In this document: piece by piece, positions 25,316 through 31,303 of the stretch
How positions within the stretch are numbered: position 1 is the first letter of the stretch
How the letters are laid out: each line of letters opens with the position of its first letter
From: Halopenitus salinus
GTDB lineage: Archaea > Halobacteriota > Halobacteria > Halobacteriales > Haloferacaceae
Length of the DNA stretch: 31,303 nucleotides
Direction of reading: 5' to 3'
Assembly: GCF_042662125.1 (NCBI RefSeq)
Contig: NZ_JBHSXL010000005.1
Span: 1 to 31,303, forward strand
Notes under the pieces: generated by a model
Told to the model about the DNA's origin: nothing
The model's input: the letters and a program-made list of their open reading frames with translations, nothing else
The model's database searches: none
Made by a program: the position numbers and the translations under genes

Positions 25316-26242
25316 CTATGCGACCCCCCGATAGCGCTCCGAGAGCGTCCGCGAGTGTGTCCGGATCGTCACGGGCGTCGTATCGGCGACGTCGGCGAGT
25401 TCGACCTGTGTCAGGTGACCGGTCGGAGCTGCTTCGTAGAGACACGCGGCCGCGAACCCCGACGGCTGTGCCCCGTTCACGACGTCGTCGCGTCCGGCCA
25501 GTTCCGCAAGCCGACGTGCTCGGTACCGAACGCGATCCGGGACGTTGAGTTCAGACGCGAACCGGGAGACGAATTCCTGGGGCCGCATCGGTTCGGTTGG
25601 GAGCCCGAGTTCGGCATTCAACACGTAGTACGCGTTCCGCACTCCCGAGGCCCCACAGCGAGCGTATCGCTGGACGTCGACGAGCATCATCGGCCACCCG
25701 TTACACCGGGCCGCGCCGTACACGCTTCCCGCGGCCATCGCCTCGATCGACCGTCCCGGAAGGAGATTCTCACGTTGTGCACGACGGAAGAGCCGGCACG
25801 CCCGATCCTGGATCGGCGTGGTGAGATCGAGCCCGCCGACGATCCGACGAATCTCGCCCAACCCGTGCGCGAGGTTGCGTTCGGACTTCGTGCGCCAGCG
25901 TCCCCGCCGATGTTGCCGTCGAAGCCGGTGCAGGTGGCCACGTTTTCGCGCCGAAATCGGGTTCCCGTAGCCATCGATTCGGCGCCCGATCTCGGTGGAC
26001 AATCCGCGATCGTGGCGCGCCATCGTGAGCGGGGCGCCCGTCCGATCGCGCTCCGTCTTCTCGAAGGAGCGCCACTCAGGTCCGTAATCGATCCGCTGGT
26101 CGTCGACGACGAGCCCGCAGTCCTCACACACCGTTTCGATCGTGTTCGGTCGCACCCGCCCGGAACACTCCGGACACGTCGCCGCAGTGTCTGTCGATAC
26201 GTCCGCGTCGAGCCCGGTCTCGTAGATCTGTCTCGTTGCCAT
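25316..26242 (-). CDS. tfb: TFB, transcription initiation factor TFIIB-type
   Basis: 308 residues, complete. The N-terminal zinc ribbon is CPECSGRVRPN then CEDCGLVVDD (C23, C26, C39, C42). The B-finger region is DYGPEWRSFEKTERDRTGAP. Two cyclin repeats follow (LAHGLGEIRRIVGGLDLTTP to SIEAMAAGSVYGAARCNGWP, and LNVPDRVRYRARRLAELAGR to PSGFAAACLYEAA). TFBs recruit RNA polymerase with TBP; haloarchaea carry several, often plasmid-borne variants. A shared leader element sits 31 nt upstream. A fragment of another TFB is at 7982-8214. Confidence 0.93.
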   Translation of the reverse strand: MATRQIYETGLDADVSTDTAATCPECSGRVRPNTIETVCEDCGLVVDDQRIDYGPEWRSFEKTERDRTGAPLTMARHDRGLSTEIGRRIDGYGNPISARKRGHLHRLRRQHRRGRWRTKSERNLAHGLGEIRRIVGGLDLTTPIQDRACRLFRRAQRENLLPGRSIEAMAAGSVYGAARCNGWPMMLVDVQRYARCGASGVRNAYYVLNAELGLPTEPMRPQEFVSRFASELNVPDRVRYRARRLAELAGRDDVVNGAQPSGFAAACLYEAAPTGHLTQVELADVADTTPVTIRTHSRTLSERYRGVA

Positions 26243-26272
26243 TGTCGATCTCGAGGCACGATGTACGCACCT

Positions 26273-26297
26273 CGCACCCTCTCAGGGGGTCGAAAAA
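26273..26297 (-). promoter_or_regulatory. Shared leader element, copy 2 (before TFB)
   Basis: The plus strand reads CGCACCCTCTCAGGGGG, then TCGAAAAA. In the sense direction this is TTTTTC then a short hairpin ending GGGTGCG, 31 nt before the TFB start. Confidence 0.6.
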
Positions 26298-26373
26298 TTC
26301 CGGGCGGGACGGTGGGCTGTCGCAGGATCGATGAGGGGACTCAAGGAGTCGTCTGGCTCCCGGAGGTCGGGAC

Positions 26374-26805
26374 TTACTTAGGGAGGTCCTTGCGGCCGGT
26401 TCGAAAACACTCCCAGCAGGGAAAGTCGTTGTCGACGTCCGTACAGGTACACTGGTCCGTGTCCACCTCGTCCGCATGATCGGATGTACCATCGCCCCGA
26501 GTGGGTACGACGCCACCGTCGGCGACGAGCTGCATCCGCGTTGCGACCTCAAGGATACGCGGACGTATCGCGATCGCAACTCGATGCTTGCACGGTCCAT
26601 CATACATGGCGTCCGCGGGGCAGCCACAGCGAGTCGGAACGCCGTCGACGATCGTGACGCGGTACTCGTGCTCGGACGGGTTCGCGTGGCTCTCGTTGCG
26701 AACCCGGACGTCGCCGTCGATTAGCGAGAACGCGAACGCCTCGTACTGGGCGCGTTTCAGAATGCGGTTCGGGGGATCGAGTTGCTCCAGCAGTGTTCGA
26801 GTCAT
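26374..26805 (-). CDS. SWIM zinc-finger protein
   Basis: 143 residues from the ATG at 26805; a GTG at 26835 would place the start inside the conserved leader element and is unlikely. The SWIM motif CxCx9CxH (CGCPADAMYDGPCKH, C60, C62, C72, H74) follows strands FAFSLIDGDVRVRNESH. A Cys-rich tail (DQCTCTDVDNDFPCWECFRT) may bind a second zinc. From memory this small SWIM protein is common on haloarchaeal plasmids. Role unknown; probably nucleic-acid binding. Confidence 0.85.
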   Translation of the reverse strand: MTRTLLEQLDPPNRILKRAQYEAFAFSLIDGDVRVRNESHANPSEHEYRVTIVDGVPTRCGCPADAMYDGPCKHRVAIAIRPRILEVATRMQLVADGGVVPTRGDGTSDHADEVDTDQCTCTDVDNDFPCWECFRTGRKDLPK

Positions 26806-26830
26806 GGGTGGCTGCGACGTATTCAAGCGC

Positions 26831-26853
26831 CGCACCCATCAGGGCGCGAAAAA
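26831..26853 (-). promoter_or_regulatory. Shared leader element, copy 3 (before the SWIM protein)
   Basis: The plus strand reads CGCACCCATCAGGGCGCG, then AAAAAC. It lies 26 nt before the start codon at 26805 and has the same order and strand as the other copies. Confidence 0.6.
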
Positions 26854-26890
26854 CTAGGCGGCGTCAGTCTCGGTCGATTCCGAATATGGC

Positions 26891-27397
26891 TCAGCGATAT
26901 GCCGAAATCGTTCGATACGGAACGTAGTAGCCGATCTCGTCGATCCACGTCGAAAGCCACTCGTCAGCGGTTGCCTCATCGATCTTTCCAGCGTCGATCG
27001 CCGCTAACAACACACCAACCGAGCCAATGACGGGGACTCCTTGATCCTTTGCAAAGGACCGGGCATCTCCGTCGTCCGTCAACAATCGACCGTCCCGTGC
27101 ATCCGCGAGTGCGAACGCCTGTGCTTCACCAGGATCCAGATGGTTGCTGACGATCGCTTCACGATTTGCAACGGTGTTGGAGATCGTCGCGACCGGGATC
27201 TCGGTGTCCAGGCAATCAAGTGCTGTCTGGAGATAGAGATGGTCGTCAACGCCATCGAAAAGTTCCTCTCGAACCGCGGGAACGGTACCGATACGAGAGA
27301 TCTCTGCGAGCAATTGCACCTGATCGATGTACGCGAAATTTGAGAGGACAGTCGTGTTCAACACGCTCGGGTTTGGTGGAACGTCGTCGCCGATCAT
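26891..27397 (-). CDS. PIN-like toxin with Asn at the first catalytic position
   Basis: 168 residues, ATG overlapping the antitoxin stop (ATGA). Strand 1 SVLNTTVLSNFAYIDQVQLL matches the xxDTTVLSNF pattern of PIN proteins, but the Asp is Asn14. Later acidic positions are kept: VREELFDG, DPGEAQAFALADARDGRLLT and DDGDARSFA. The partner is the RHH/UPF0175-type antitoxin at 27394. Asn for Asp would weaken metal binding, so the RNase may be inactive or altered. Confidence 0.75.
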   Translation of the reverse strand: MIGDDVPPNPSVLNTTVLSNFAYIDQVQLLAEISRIGTVPAVREELFDGVDDHLYLQTALDCLDTEIPVATISNTVANREAIVSNHLDPGEAQAFALADARDGRLLTDDGDARSFAKDQGVPVIGSVGVLLAAIDAGKIDEATADEWLSTWIDEIGYYVPYRTISAYR

Positions 27398-27762
27398 TTC
27401 GTACGCGACTCCTCATCGTCCGAAACCTCATCGCTGAATTCGAGCTCACGTGCGGTCTTGGACTCGTAGGCTGCGTCGTCCTCATCAGCGAGTCCGAATC
27501 GGAGCTCGACCCCGTGGTCTCGAAGGATCTCGCGCATCGTCCAGCGGTCCACATCAGCAAGTCGGGCAGCGTCACCGAGCGTGACTCGTTCGCGTTCGTA
27601 GAGCGCAACTGCGGCCGCAATACGCTCAGTTTCGTTGTCCTCGAAGTATTCGCGAACGAACTCACGGAGTGCATCGCTCTTCCCGCCGAACACTCCCGCC
27701 TCGACGGCGCCTTCAATGAGGAGGTCCAAATCCTCGGGATAGGACCCGGTTATGCGTGCCAT
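27394..27762 (-). CDS. RHH/UPF0175-type antitoxin
   Basis: 122 residues from the ATG at 27762 (MARITGSYPEDLDLLIEGAV). The N-terminal half is a ribbon-helix-helix (EAGVFGGKSDALREFVREYF). The centre, ERIAAAVALYERERVTLGDA then ARLADVDRWTMREILRDHGV, is the UPF0175 helix-turn-helix. An acidic tail follows. It overlaps the PIN gene by 4 nt. A transposon-end hairpin lies 60-100 nt upstream. Confidence 0.8.
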   Translation of the reverse strand: MARITGSYPEDLDLLIEGAVEAGVFGGKSDALREFVREYFEDNETERIAAAVALYERERVTLGDAARLADVDRWTMREILRDHGVELRFGLADEDDAAYESKTARELEFSDEVSDDEESRTK

Positions 27763-27814
27763 CGTTCCAGTCACACCTAGGCCTTCATACTATTTATGAA
27801 TCATGGTGAGGCTG

Positions 27815-27865
27815 ACGCACAGTCGGATTCCTCCCACGGCTAAAGCCGTGGGCTTCCTCCTTGCA
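27815..27865 (+). mobile_element. Solo transposon right-end hairpin
   Basis: AGTCGGATTCCTCCCACGGC then TAAAGCCGTGGGCTTCCTCC is a perfect 8-bp stem (CCCACGGC/GCCGTGGG) with loop TAAA. The GTCGGATTC lead-in and GGCTT follow-on match the right ends of the elements at 15335 and 20196. No transposase adjoins it. Confidence 0.6.
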
Positions 27866-27887
27866 TCTGTGTGAGGAAGAGGAATTC

Positions 27888-27926
27888 TTAACCAACAATT
27901 CGAAAAATACCGATCGTGTTGGTTAA
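27888..27926. repeat. Spaced palindrome TTAACCAACA-N19-TGTTGGTTAA
   Basis: Exact 10-bp arms at 27888-27897 and 27917-27926, identical to the arms at 10851-10893. The right arm overlaps the last codons of the gene ending at 27923. Confidence 0.65.
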
Positions 27927-28381
27927 TCTGTGGTCGGAGACTTCCACAGAACGTGCACTGGTGCAACACGGAATCTGTCGAGGCCACCTACAGACGAGTC
28001 GTGATGGTGAGTGGTAGCTCGATCTCGGTGTGAGGCCCGAGTGATGTGGGCGATCAGCTCATCGCGAACGGTCTCACGCTTGATGGTCGTTGCACTCCAC
28101 CCGAGTCGCTCGTCGAAGTGCCGTTTCGTGAACGTATCACCGACGCCGTCGACGGCGATGTACTGCGTCCGTTTCACACCCCACACGTGCCACGAAATCA
28201 CCTCTGCACCGACCGGTTCGTGCGTCATCTCGACGAGCGCACACTCCACCAACGCGACGATCGACGTCGGACTTCGATCGGTTGGTAACTCCACGTCCAG
28301 ATGCGCCCACGGTGGTGCCACTTCTGACTGGCTCGGGAGATACTGCGACTCGACGTCGTCGATGGGACTGTCTACAGTCAT
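27923..28381 (-). CDS. Hypothetical haloarchaeal protein
   Basis: 152 residues (MTVDSPIDDVESQYLPSQSE). The middle has alternating hydrophobic strands (SIVALVECALVEMTHEPVGA, VISWHVWGVKRTQYIAVDGV) and a HFDERLGWSATTIKRETV segment that could be a small HTH. The C-terminus is His-rich (DRATTHHHDSS). No family recognised. A shared leader element is 31 nt upstream, suggesting co-regulation with the TFB, SWIM and ArdC-like genes. Confidence 0.65.
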   Translation of the reverse strand: MTVDSPIDDVESQYLPSQSEVAPPWAHLDVELPTDRSPTSIVALVECALVEMTHEPVGAEVISWHVWGVKRTQYIAVDGVGDTFTKRHFDERLGWSATTIKRETVRDELIAHITRASHRDRATTHHHDSSVGGLDRFRVAPVHVLWKSPTTD

Positions 28382-28404
28382 AAGTCAACACGAGAGCTCA
28401 CTGC

Positions 28405-28740
28405 GTGCCCCCGCACCCCTCTGGGGGAGAAAAAATACTCTCGCGGAGCGACGTCGACGAGGCGTCCACCTGCTGGCCGAACTGCGCGGCGATCCCCTGC
28501 GCTAGCCACACCAAAACGGAGCATCTGGAAGGCGAGCCGGTCTGTACGGGCTGTGTGGTGACGGAACGGTTCGCGCTGAAGACGACGTATTTCTACGACG
28601 AACAGAATTTCGAGGCGTTCCGCGAGGAATACGCCGACATGCCGCTTCACGAGAAGGCGATGGAGAACACGTTTCTGGCCGCGAAGAGCGTGGTCGCGGC
28701 GCTACTGGTGATCATTGGGCTGGTCGTCGTCATCACTTAA
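28405..28740 (+). CDS. Small zinc-ribbon-like membrane protein (start uncertain)
   Basis: Up to 111 residues from a GTG at 28405. The first ~14 codons overlap the leader element of the divergent gene, so the true start may be later, or the 5' end may have been replaced. CWPNCAAIPC then VCTGC forms a possible zinc ribbon, FDEQ/YFYDEQNFEAFREEYAD an acidic middle, and VVAALLVIIGLVVVIT a C-terminal membrane helix. Sequence from codon ~35 onward is clearly protein-like. Function unknown. Confidence 0.55.
   Translation: MPPHPSGGEKILSRSDVDEASTCWPNCAAIPCASHTKTEHLEGEPVCTGCVVTERFALKTTYFYDEQNFEAFREEYADMPLHEKAMENTFLAAKSVVAALLVIIGLVVVIT
28412..28435 (-). promoter_or_regulatory. Shared leader element, copy 4
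   Basis: The plus strand reads CGCACCCCTCTGGGGG, then AGAAAAAA, 31 nt before the start at 28381. Order, strand and spacing agree with copies at 12034, 26273 and 26831. Confidence 0.6.
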
Positions 28741-28825
28741 TGCTGTACTCCGATTCGCCAGTCCTGCTACTGGGTGGCAAGTCGATCCGTACTCCTAACG
28801 TGTTGTACCTGCTCAGCGGCCATGC

Positions 28826-29395
28826 TTACGTCTCGAGGCGCTGGAGCAATTGCGTGACGTAGGGACTATTCTCCCGGCTCCGATGCGGACTGATCGTCGT
28901 GATCAGCGTTCGAGCCTCCTCGTGGCTCAGATGCCCGTTCCGGGCGTAGTCGACGATGAGCCGCGGCGTCGGGACGATCCGCGGGCCCTGCAGCACGGCG
29001 TGAATCAGCGGGAAGTTCGTTCCGCCGAACTCGTCAGTGAGAAACCCGTCGACGTCGAGCGCGTTTGCGAGGACAATGCCATCCGTTTCGCCATCATCGA
29101 GACCGAACGTTGGCCGCGAATCTGGCGTGTCGTCGCGTTCGTAGGGGTCCTCGACCGTGTAGTGGGCACGGGCCGCGAGGACGTTGTTGGCAGCCGCGGC
29201 GTGGATATCCTGATACTGCGTGATGTCACGGAGTTCAGCGACCACTTCTGGTGGTACGAATACGTCACACGAGGTGAGCAGATACTGAAACGGGTCTGGG
29301 ACATCGGTACCGACGGTTGCATCCGCACGAGGCACGGCGAGACTGACGAGCGCGCTGGTATCGGCGACGACCGTTCGCAGTCGTCGGCCGCTCAT
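28826..29395 (-). CDS. PIN-domain toxin
   Basis: 189 residues. Strand 1 is TVVADTSALVSLAVP with catalytic D12. The middle is VFVPPEVVAELRDITQYQDI, and the C-terminal acidic cluster is GLDDGETDGIVLANAL then GFLTDEFGG. All expected PIN acidic positions appear present, unlike the two other PIN proteins here. Its start overlaps the antitoxin stop by 4 nt. Confidence 0.82.
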   Translation of the reverse strand: MSGRRLRTVVADTSALVSLAVPRADATVGTDVPDPFQYLLTSCDVFVPPEVVAELRDITQYQDIHAAAANNVLAARAHYTVEDPYERDDTPDSRPTFGLDDGETDGIVLANALDVDGFLTDEFGGTNFPLIHAVLQGPRIVPTPRLIVDYARNGHLSHEEARTLITTISPHRSRENSPYVTQLLQRLET

Positions 29396-29760
29396 CGCTC
29401 GTCGTCGGCTGCAGGCTCGACTGCGGTCGCGTCGCCATCGTAGACGTCGACGTCGTCAGGGGCAGCCAGATCGAGTGGCTCGTCCTCGAGGTCGGCTTTG
29501 AGGAGGCGGAGCCGCTGGGCCGTCTCGGCGCCGACCAACTGCTTGACCGTCTCGAACTCGAGCTGACCGTCGTAGTACTTCGTCGCGACCAGCTCCTGGA
29601 ACGTTTCACTGTCGGCCGTATCCTCGATGTACTCGCGAATCGCCTCGACGAGCAGATCCGTTCGATCCGTGTCGAAGAGCTCCGCGATCGCGTCCAGTCG
29701 CTCGACGAGATACTCCGGCGACTGGAAATGGACCCGTCGCGGATCGTCGCTTGCGCTCAT
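29392..29760 (-). CDS. RHH antitoxin for the PIN toxin
   Basis: 122 residues from the ATG at 29760 (MSASDDPRRVHFQSPEYLVE). RVHFQSPEYLVERLDAIAEL then FDTDRTDLLVEAIREYIEDT is a ribbon-helix-helix. A helical middle (FETVKQLVGAETAQRLRLLK) and an acidic tail follow. The perfect TGCAA-GTT-TTGCA inverted repeat just upstream is a probable autoregulatory operator. Confidence 0.8.
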   Translation of the reverse strand: MSASDDPRRVHFQSPEYLVERLDAIAELFDTDRTDLLVEAIREYIEDTADSETFQELVATKYYDGQLEFETVKQLVGAETAQRLRLLKADLEDEPLDLAAPDDVDVYDGDATAVEPAADDER

Positions 29761-29766
29761 CTTGTG

Positions 29767-29779
29767 TGCAAGTTTTGCA
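29767..29779 (-). promoter_or_regulatory. Operator-like inverted repeat before the antitoxin
   Basis: TGCAA (29767-29771), spacer GTT, TTGCA (29775-29779), followed by TATA. It lies 7-19 nt upstream of the antitoxin ATG, so RHH binding would block initiation. Confidence 0.5.
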
Positions 29780-29819
29780 TATAGACGGAAAACTGTTTCG
29801 CTGAATGTGCAGAGCCTGC

Positions 29820-29895
29820 ACATCGACGGCGAATGGATGGTGGGAGCTCTGGTCGGATTCCTCCCACGGCTGAAGCCGTGGGCTTCCTCCTTGTT
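29820..29895 (+). mobile_element. Solo transposon right-end relic
   Basis: CACATCGACGGCGAATGG (cf. GCCATCGACGGCGG in the element at 20196) is followed by GGTCGGATTCCTCCCACGGC and TGAAGCCGTGGGCTTCCTCC. The stem CCCACGGC/GCCGTGGG has loop TGAA. It is nearly identical to the hairpin at 27815. The following stretch to 30058 is GC-rich and shows no gene. Confidence 0.6.
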
Positions 29896-30058
29896 CCTCT
29901 GTGAAACAGCTGTTAAGTGGGGTTGCGTATGCAAACCCGATCAACCGCTCTCAAGGTTGTGGCTGCGCGCGCAGCGTAGCGAGCACGGAGCGGTGGGTGG
30001 GGAGGTGGGGTTTGAGTCGGCGCCCGGCATTAGCAAAAAGGGGGTCGCGACGACCTGG

Positions 30059-30955
30059 CTACTCCCACCACCGACCGCGCTCGGGGAAATGGACGGTACT
30101 CCACCCGGTCAACGCGAGTGAGACGCGCCCCTCGTACCAGTTTCGGGCCGCCCCGTAGATGCGCACCCGTTCGCCCTCGCGCATCCACGGTTGCTTGGAC
30201 GCCTTCCACACGGTCACTCGAGTCGTTCCACTGTCGTCACTGATGAGTCCGACCTGCGCGATCTTCCGATTCGACGGCTCCCACAACGTCTCGATGCGCC
30301 CCTCAACTGCCACCTCTCGTCGATCGACGTCCTCGAGCTTCTCGATCGGCACGATCCGTCCCGACCCCATCTGGAGTTCTTCGAACACCCTGATGACTGC
30401 AGCCATCCGACTCGTTCCACGCACCAACTCTTCGGCCACCCGCCGACTGATCGCCGCTCGCGTCCACCCACCGAGCTGCTTCGCCAATCTTCGTGCTTGC
30501 CTGTTCACGAACGCCAACTCGTCCTGGGAGAGTTCCTCCCGAGGGTCCGGTCGATCCGGGTCAGCTAACGGGTCCACGCTCGCACGTCGACGTTTGAAGT
30601 CCATCTGTCGGGCCGCACTTCCCCGCGCCGCCGCTCTCCGTGTTCGCTCCTCGCGACCCTCCTGGGTCCCGAATGCTGCCCGGGCACTGATGCGCGCCAA
30701 CTCGTCCTCCCGCGCCCGAATGCACTCCTCCTGTTTCAAGGTCACACCGTGAATCCGCTCCTGGCTCGTGTCGACCATCCCGTCCGGGTGGTTCGCGTCC
30801 ACTTTCGCTTGCACCTCCATCTGCACCGTCGCCCGCAGCTCCGGCGTTTCGTCGACGACTTCGAACCCGTCCTCGTCGACCTCCGGCTCTTTCTCGTTCT
30901 CGAGTGCCTCTTCATCAACCGAAACCTCATTACCAAAGACGTTCTTCTTAGACAT
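30059..30955 (-). CDS. OB-fold (RPA-like) nucleic-acid-binding protein
   Basis: 298 residues from the ATG at 30955 (MSKKNVFGNEVSVDEEALEN). The first ~60 residues are very acidic, and a charged helical middle follows (ARAAFGTQEGREERTRRAAA, RQARRLAKQLGGWTRAAISR). The C-terminal ~100 residues are an OB fold (REVAVEGRIETLWEPSNRKI, AQVGLISDDSGTTRVTVWKA, EGERVRIYGAARNWYEGRVS) like RPA/SSB proteins. A single-strand-binding role in plasmid replication or transfer is plausible. The adjacent inverted-repeat zone (31.0-31.3 kb) fits a replication or transfer region. Confidence 0.7.
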   Translation of the reverse strand: MSKKNVFGNEVSVDEEALENEKEPEVDEDGFEVVDETPELRATVQMEVQAKVDANHPDGMVDTSQERIHGVTLKQEECIRAREDELARISARAAFGTQEGREERTRRAAARGSAARQMDFKRRRASVDPLADPDRPDPREELSQDELAFVNRQARRLAKQLGGWTRAAISRRVAEELVRGTSRMAAVIRVFEELQMGSGRIVPIEKLEDVDRREVAVEGRIETLWEPSNRKIAQVGLISDDSGTTRVTVWKASKQPWMREGERVRIYGAARNWYEGRVSLALTGWSTVHFPERGRWWE

Positions 30956-30994
30956 TGGAGTTACAGCTCCAAAGGCGCTCACGACGCGCCACCA

Positions 30995-31018
30995 CCCGCG
31001 CTCTTACCGCGGGTTTTT
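30995..31018 (+). terminator. Hairpin plus T-tract (terminator-like)
   Basis: CCCGCG (30995-31000) and CGCGGG (31008-31013) form a 6-bp stem with a 7-nt loop, followed by TTTTT. On the plus strand this has the form of an intrinsic terminator. No plus-strand gene ends here, so it may instead belong to the upstream region of the OB-fold gene. Confidence 0.35.
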
Positions 31019-31045
31019 CACGACCGTTACCGACAGGAGTCATCT

Positions 31046-31098
31046 GCGCTCTCGCTCGCGCCTTCGCGCACGCCTTTGGCGGGCGCGAGCGAGAGCGC
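31046..31098. repeat. 17-bp perfect inverted repeat, GC-rich
   Basis: GCGCTCTCGCTCGCGCC (31046-31062) and its exact complement (31082-31098) are separated by 19 nt. A stem this long could extrude as a cruciform. The 30956-31303 interval shows no gene. Confidence 0.7.
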
Positions 31099-31246
31099 CC
31101 GATACGACGGGCCACAACCAGCCGCGCGCGTCGACCCGCCCGGCGCGAGCGTCCAGCGGAGTAAGCGTAGGGGGCGAGCAGCCGCGCAGCGCAGCCCCCT
31201 GCGGTTACCCGCTGGCGTCGAGGGCACATGCACTTTAGCCCGGAAC

Positions 31247-31272
31247 GGGCGCTCGCTGTGCGGAGAGCGCCC
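31247..31272. repeat. 8-bp inverted repeat
   Basis: GGGCGCTC (31247-31254) and GAGCGCCC (31265-31272) with a 10-nt spacer, in the same GC-rich zone as the 17-bp repeat and sharing its GCGCTC core. Confidence 0.5.
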
Positions 31273-31303
31273 GCACGCCCGGAATGGTCGGTCGCGAGCG
31301 AAG

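Noticed and set aside
25199..26479. 426-codon plus-strand open frame across TFB
   Set aside because: Antisense to a complete TFB with zinc ribbon and cyclin repeats; composition is shadow-like.
27832..27851. Hairpin CCCACGGC-TAAA-GCCGTGGG as a transcription terminator
   Set aside because: No T-tract follows, and flanking sequence matches transposon right ends, which explains it better.

Overview
The window looks like accessory DNA (plasmid, megaplasmid or integrated element) of a haloarchaeon. Proteins are acidic and mostly GC-rich, there are archaeal TFB (TFIIB) genes, most starts look leaderless or short-leadered with only occasional Shine-Dalgarno sequences, and there are several IS200/IS605/IS1341-type elements of haloarchaeal style. 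No rRNA, tRNA, CRISPR array or chromosomal housekeeping operon was seen.

Layout. 1-2.4 kb: minus-strand cluster of exported or membrane proteins, including a small protein with VirB2/TrbC pilin architecture and the start of a protein running off the left edge (conjugation-like). 2.6-2.75 kb: a solo transposon right end truncating a small ORF. 2.8-4.2 kb: a predicted nucleotide-binding (deoxyribosyltransferase/TIR-like) protein divergent from a winged-helix (wHTH) regulator, then an AbiEi-like remnant. 4.7-6.1 kb: antitoxin/PIN pair and a frameshifted HTH gene. 6.1-8.2 kb: SWIM protein, frameshifted TumE-like toxin, HTH partner and a TFB fragment. 8.2-9.8 kb: an IS1341-type element (small RHH-like protein + TnpB). 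9.8-10.8 kb: a second, intact TumE-like/HTH pair. 11-12.7 kb: ArdC-like protein and a pRiA4b-type protein. 12.9-15.1 kb: AT-richer cassette of deoxyribosyltransferase/TIR-like protein, wHTH and HAD phosphatase. 15.3-16.8 kb: a TnpB element truncating a TROVE/vWA (Ro60-like) gene. 18.3-19.5 kb: MNT/HEPN toxin-antitoxin pair. 20-25.3 kb: an AAA ATPase-nuclease gene split by one IS200/IS605 element, with a second, nested element at its 3' end. 25.3-30 kb: TFB, SWIM, two antitoxin/PIN pairs, small unknown genes and transposon-end relics. 30-31.3 kb: an OB-fold nucleic-acid-binding protein and a GC-rich zone of strong inverted repeats.

How it fits together. The content is dominated by toxin-antitoxin modules, putative defence or anti-defence genes (ArdC-like, wHTH plus deoxyribosyltransferase/TIR-like proteins, AbiEi remnant) and transposons, many of them decayed. 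Three features stand out as poorly explained. First, two divergent wHTH / Rossmannoid-effector loci, one with an added HAD phosphatase. Second, a four-copy hairpin-plus-A-tract element placed 26-46 nt before four unrelated plasmid-type genes. Third, a set of widely spaced palindromes with near-identical arms. Functional names are inferred from motifs read by eye; no database search was possible.
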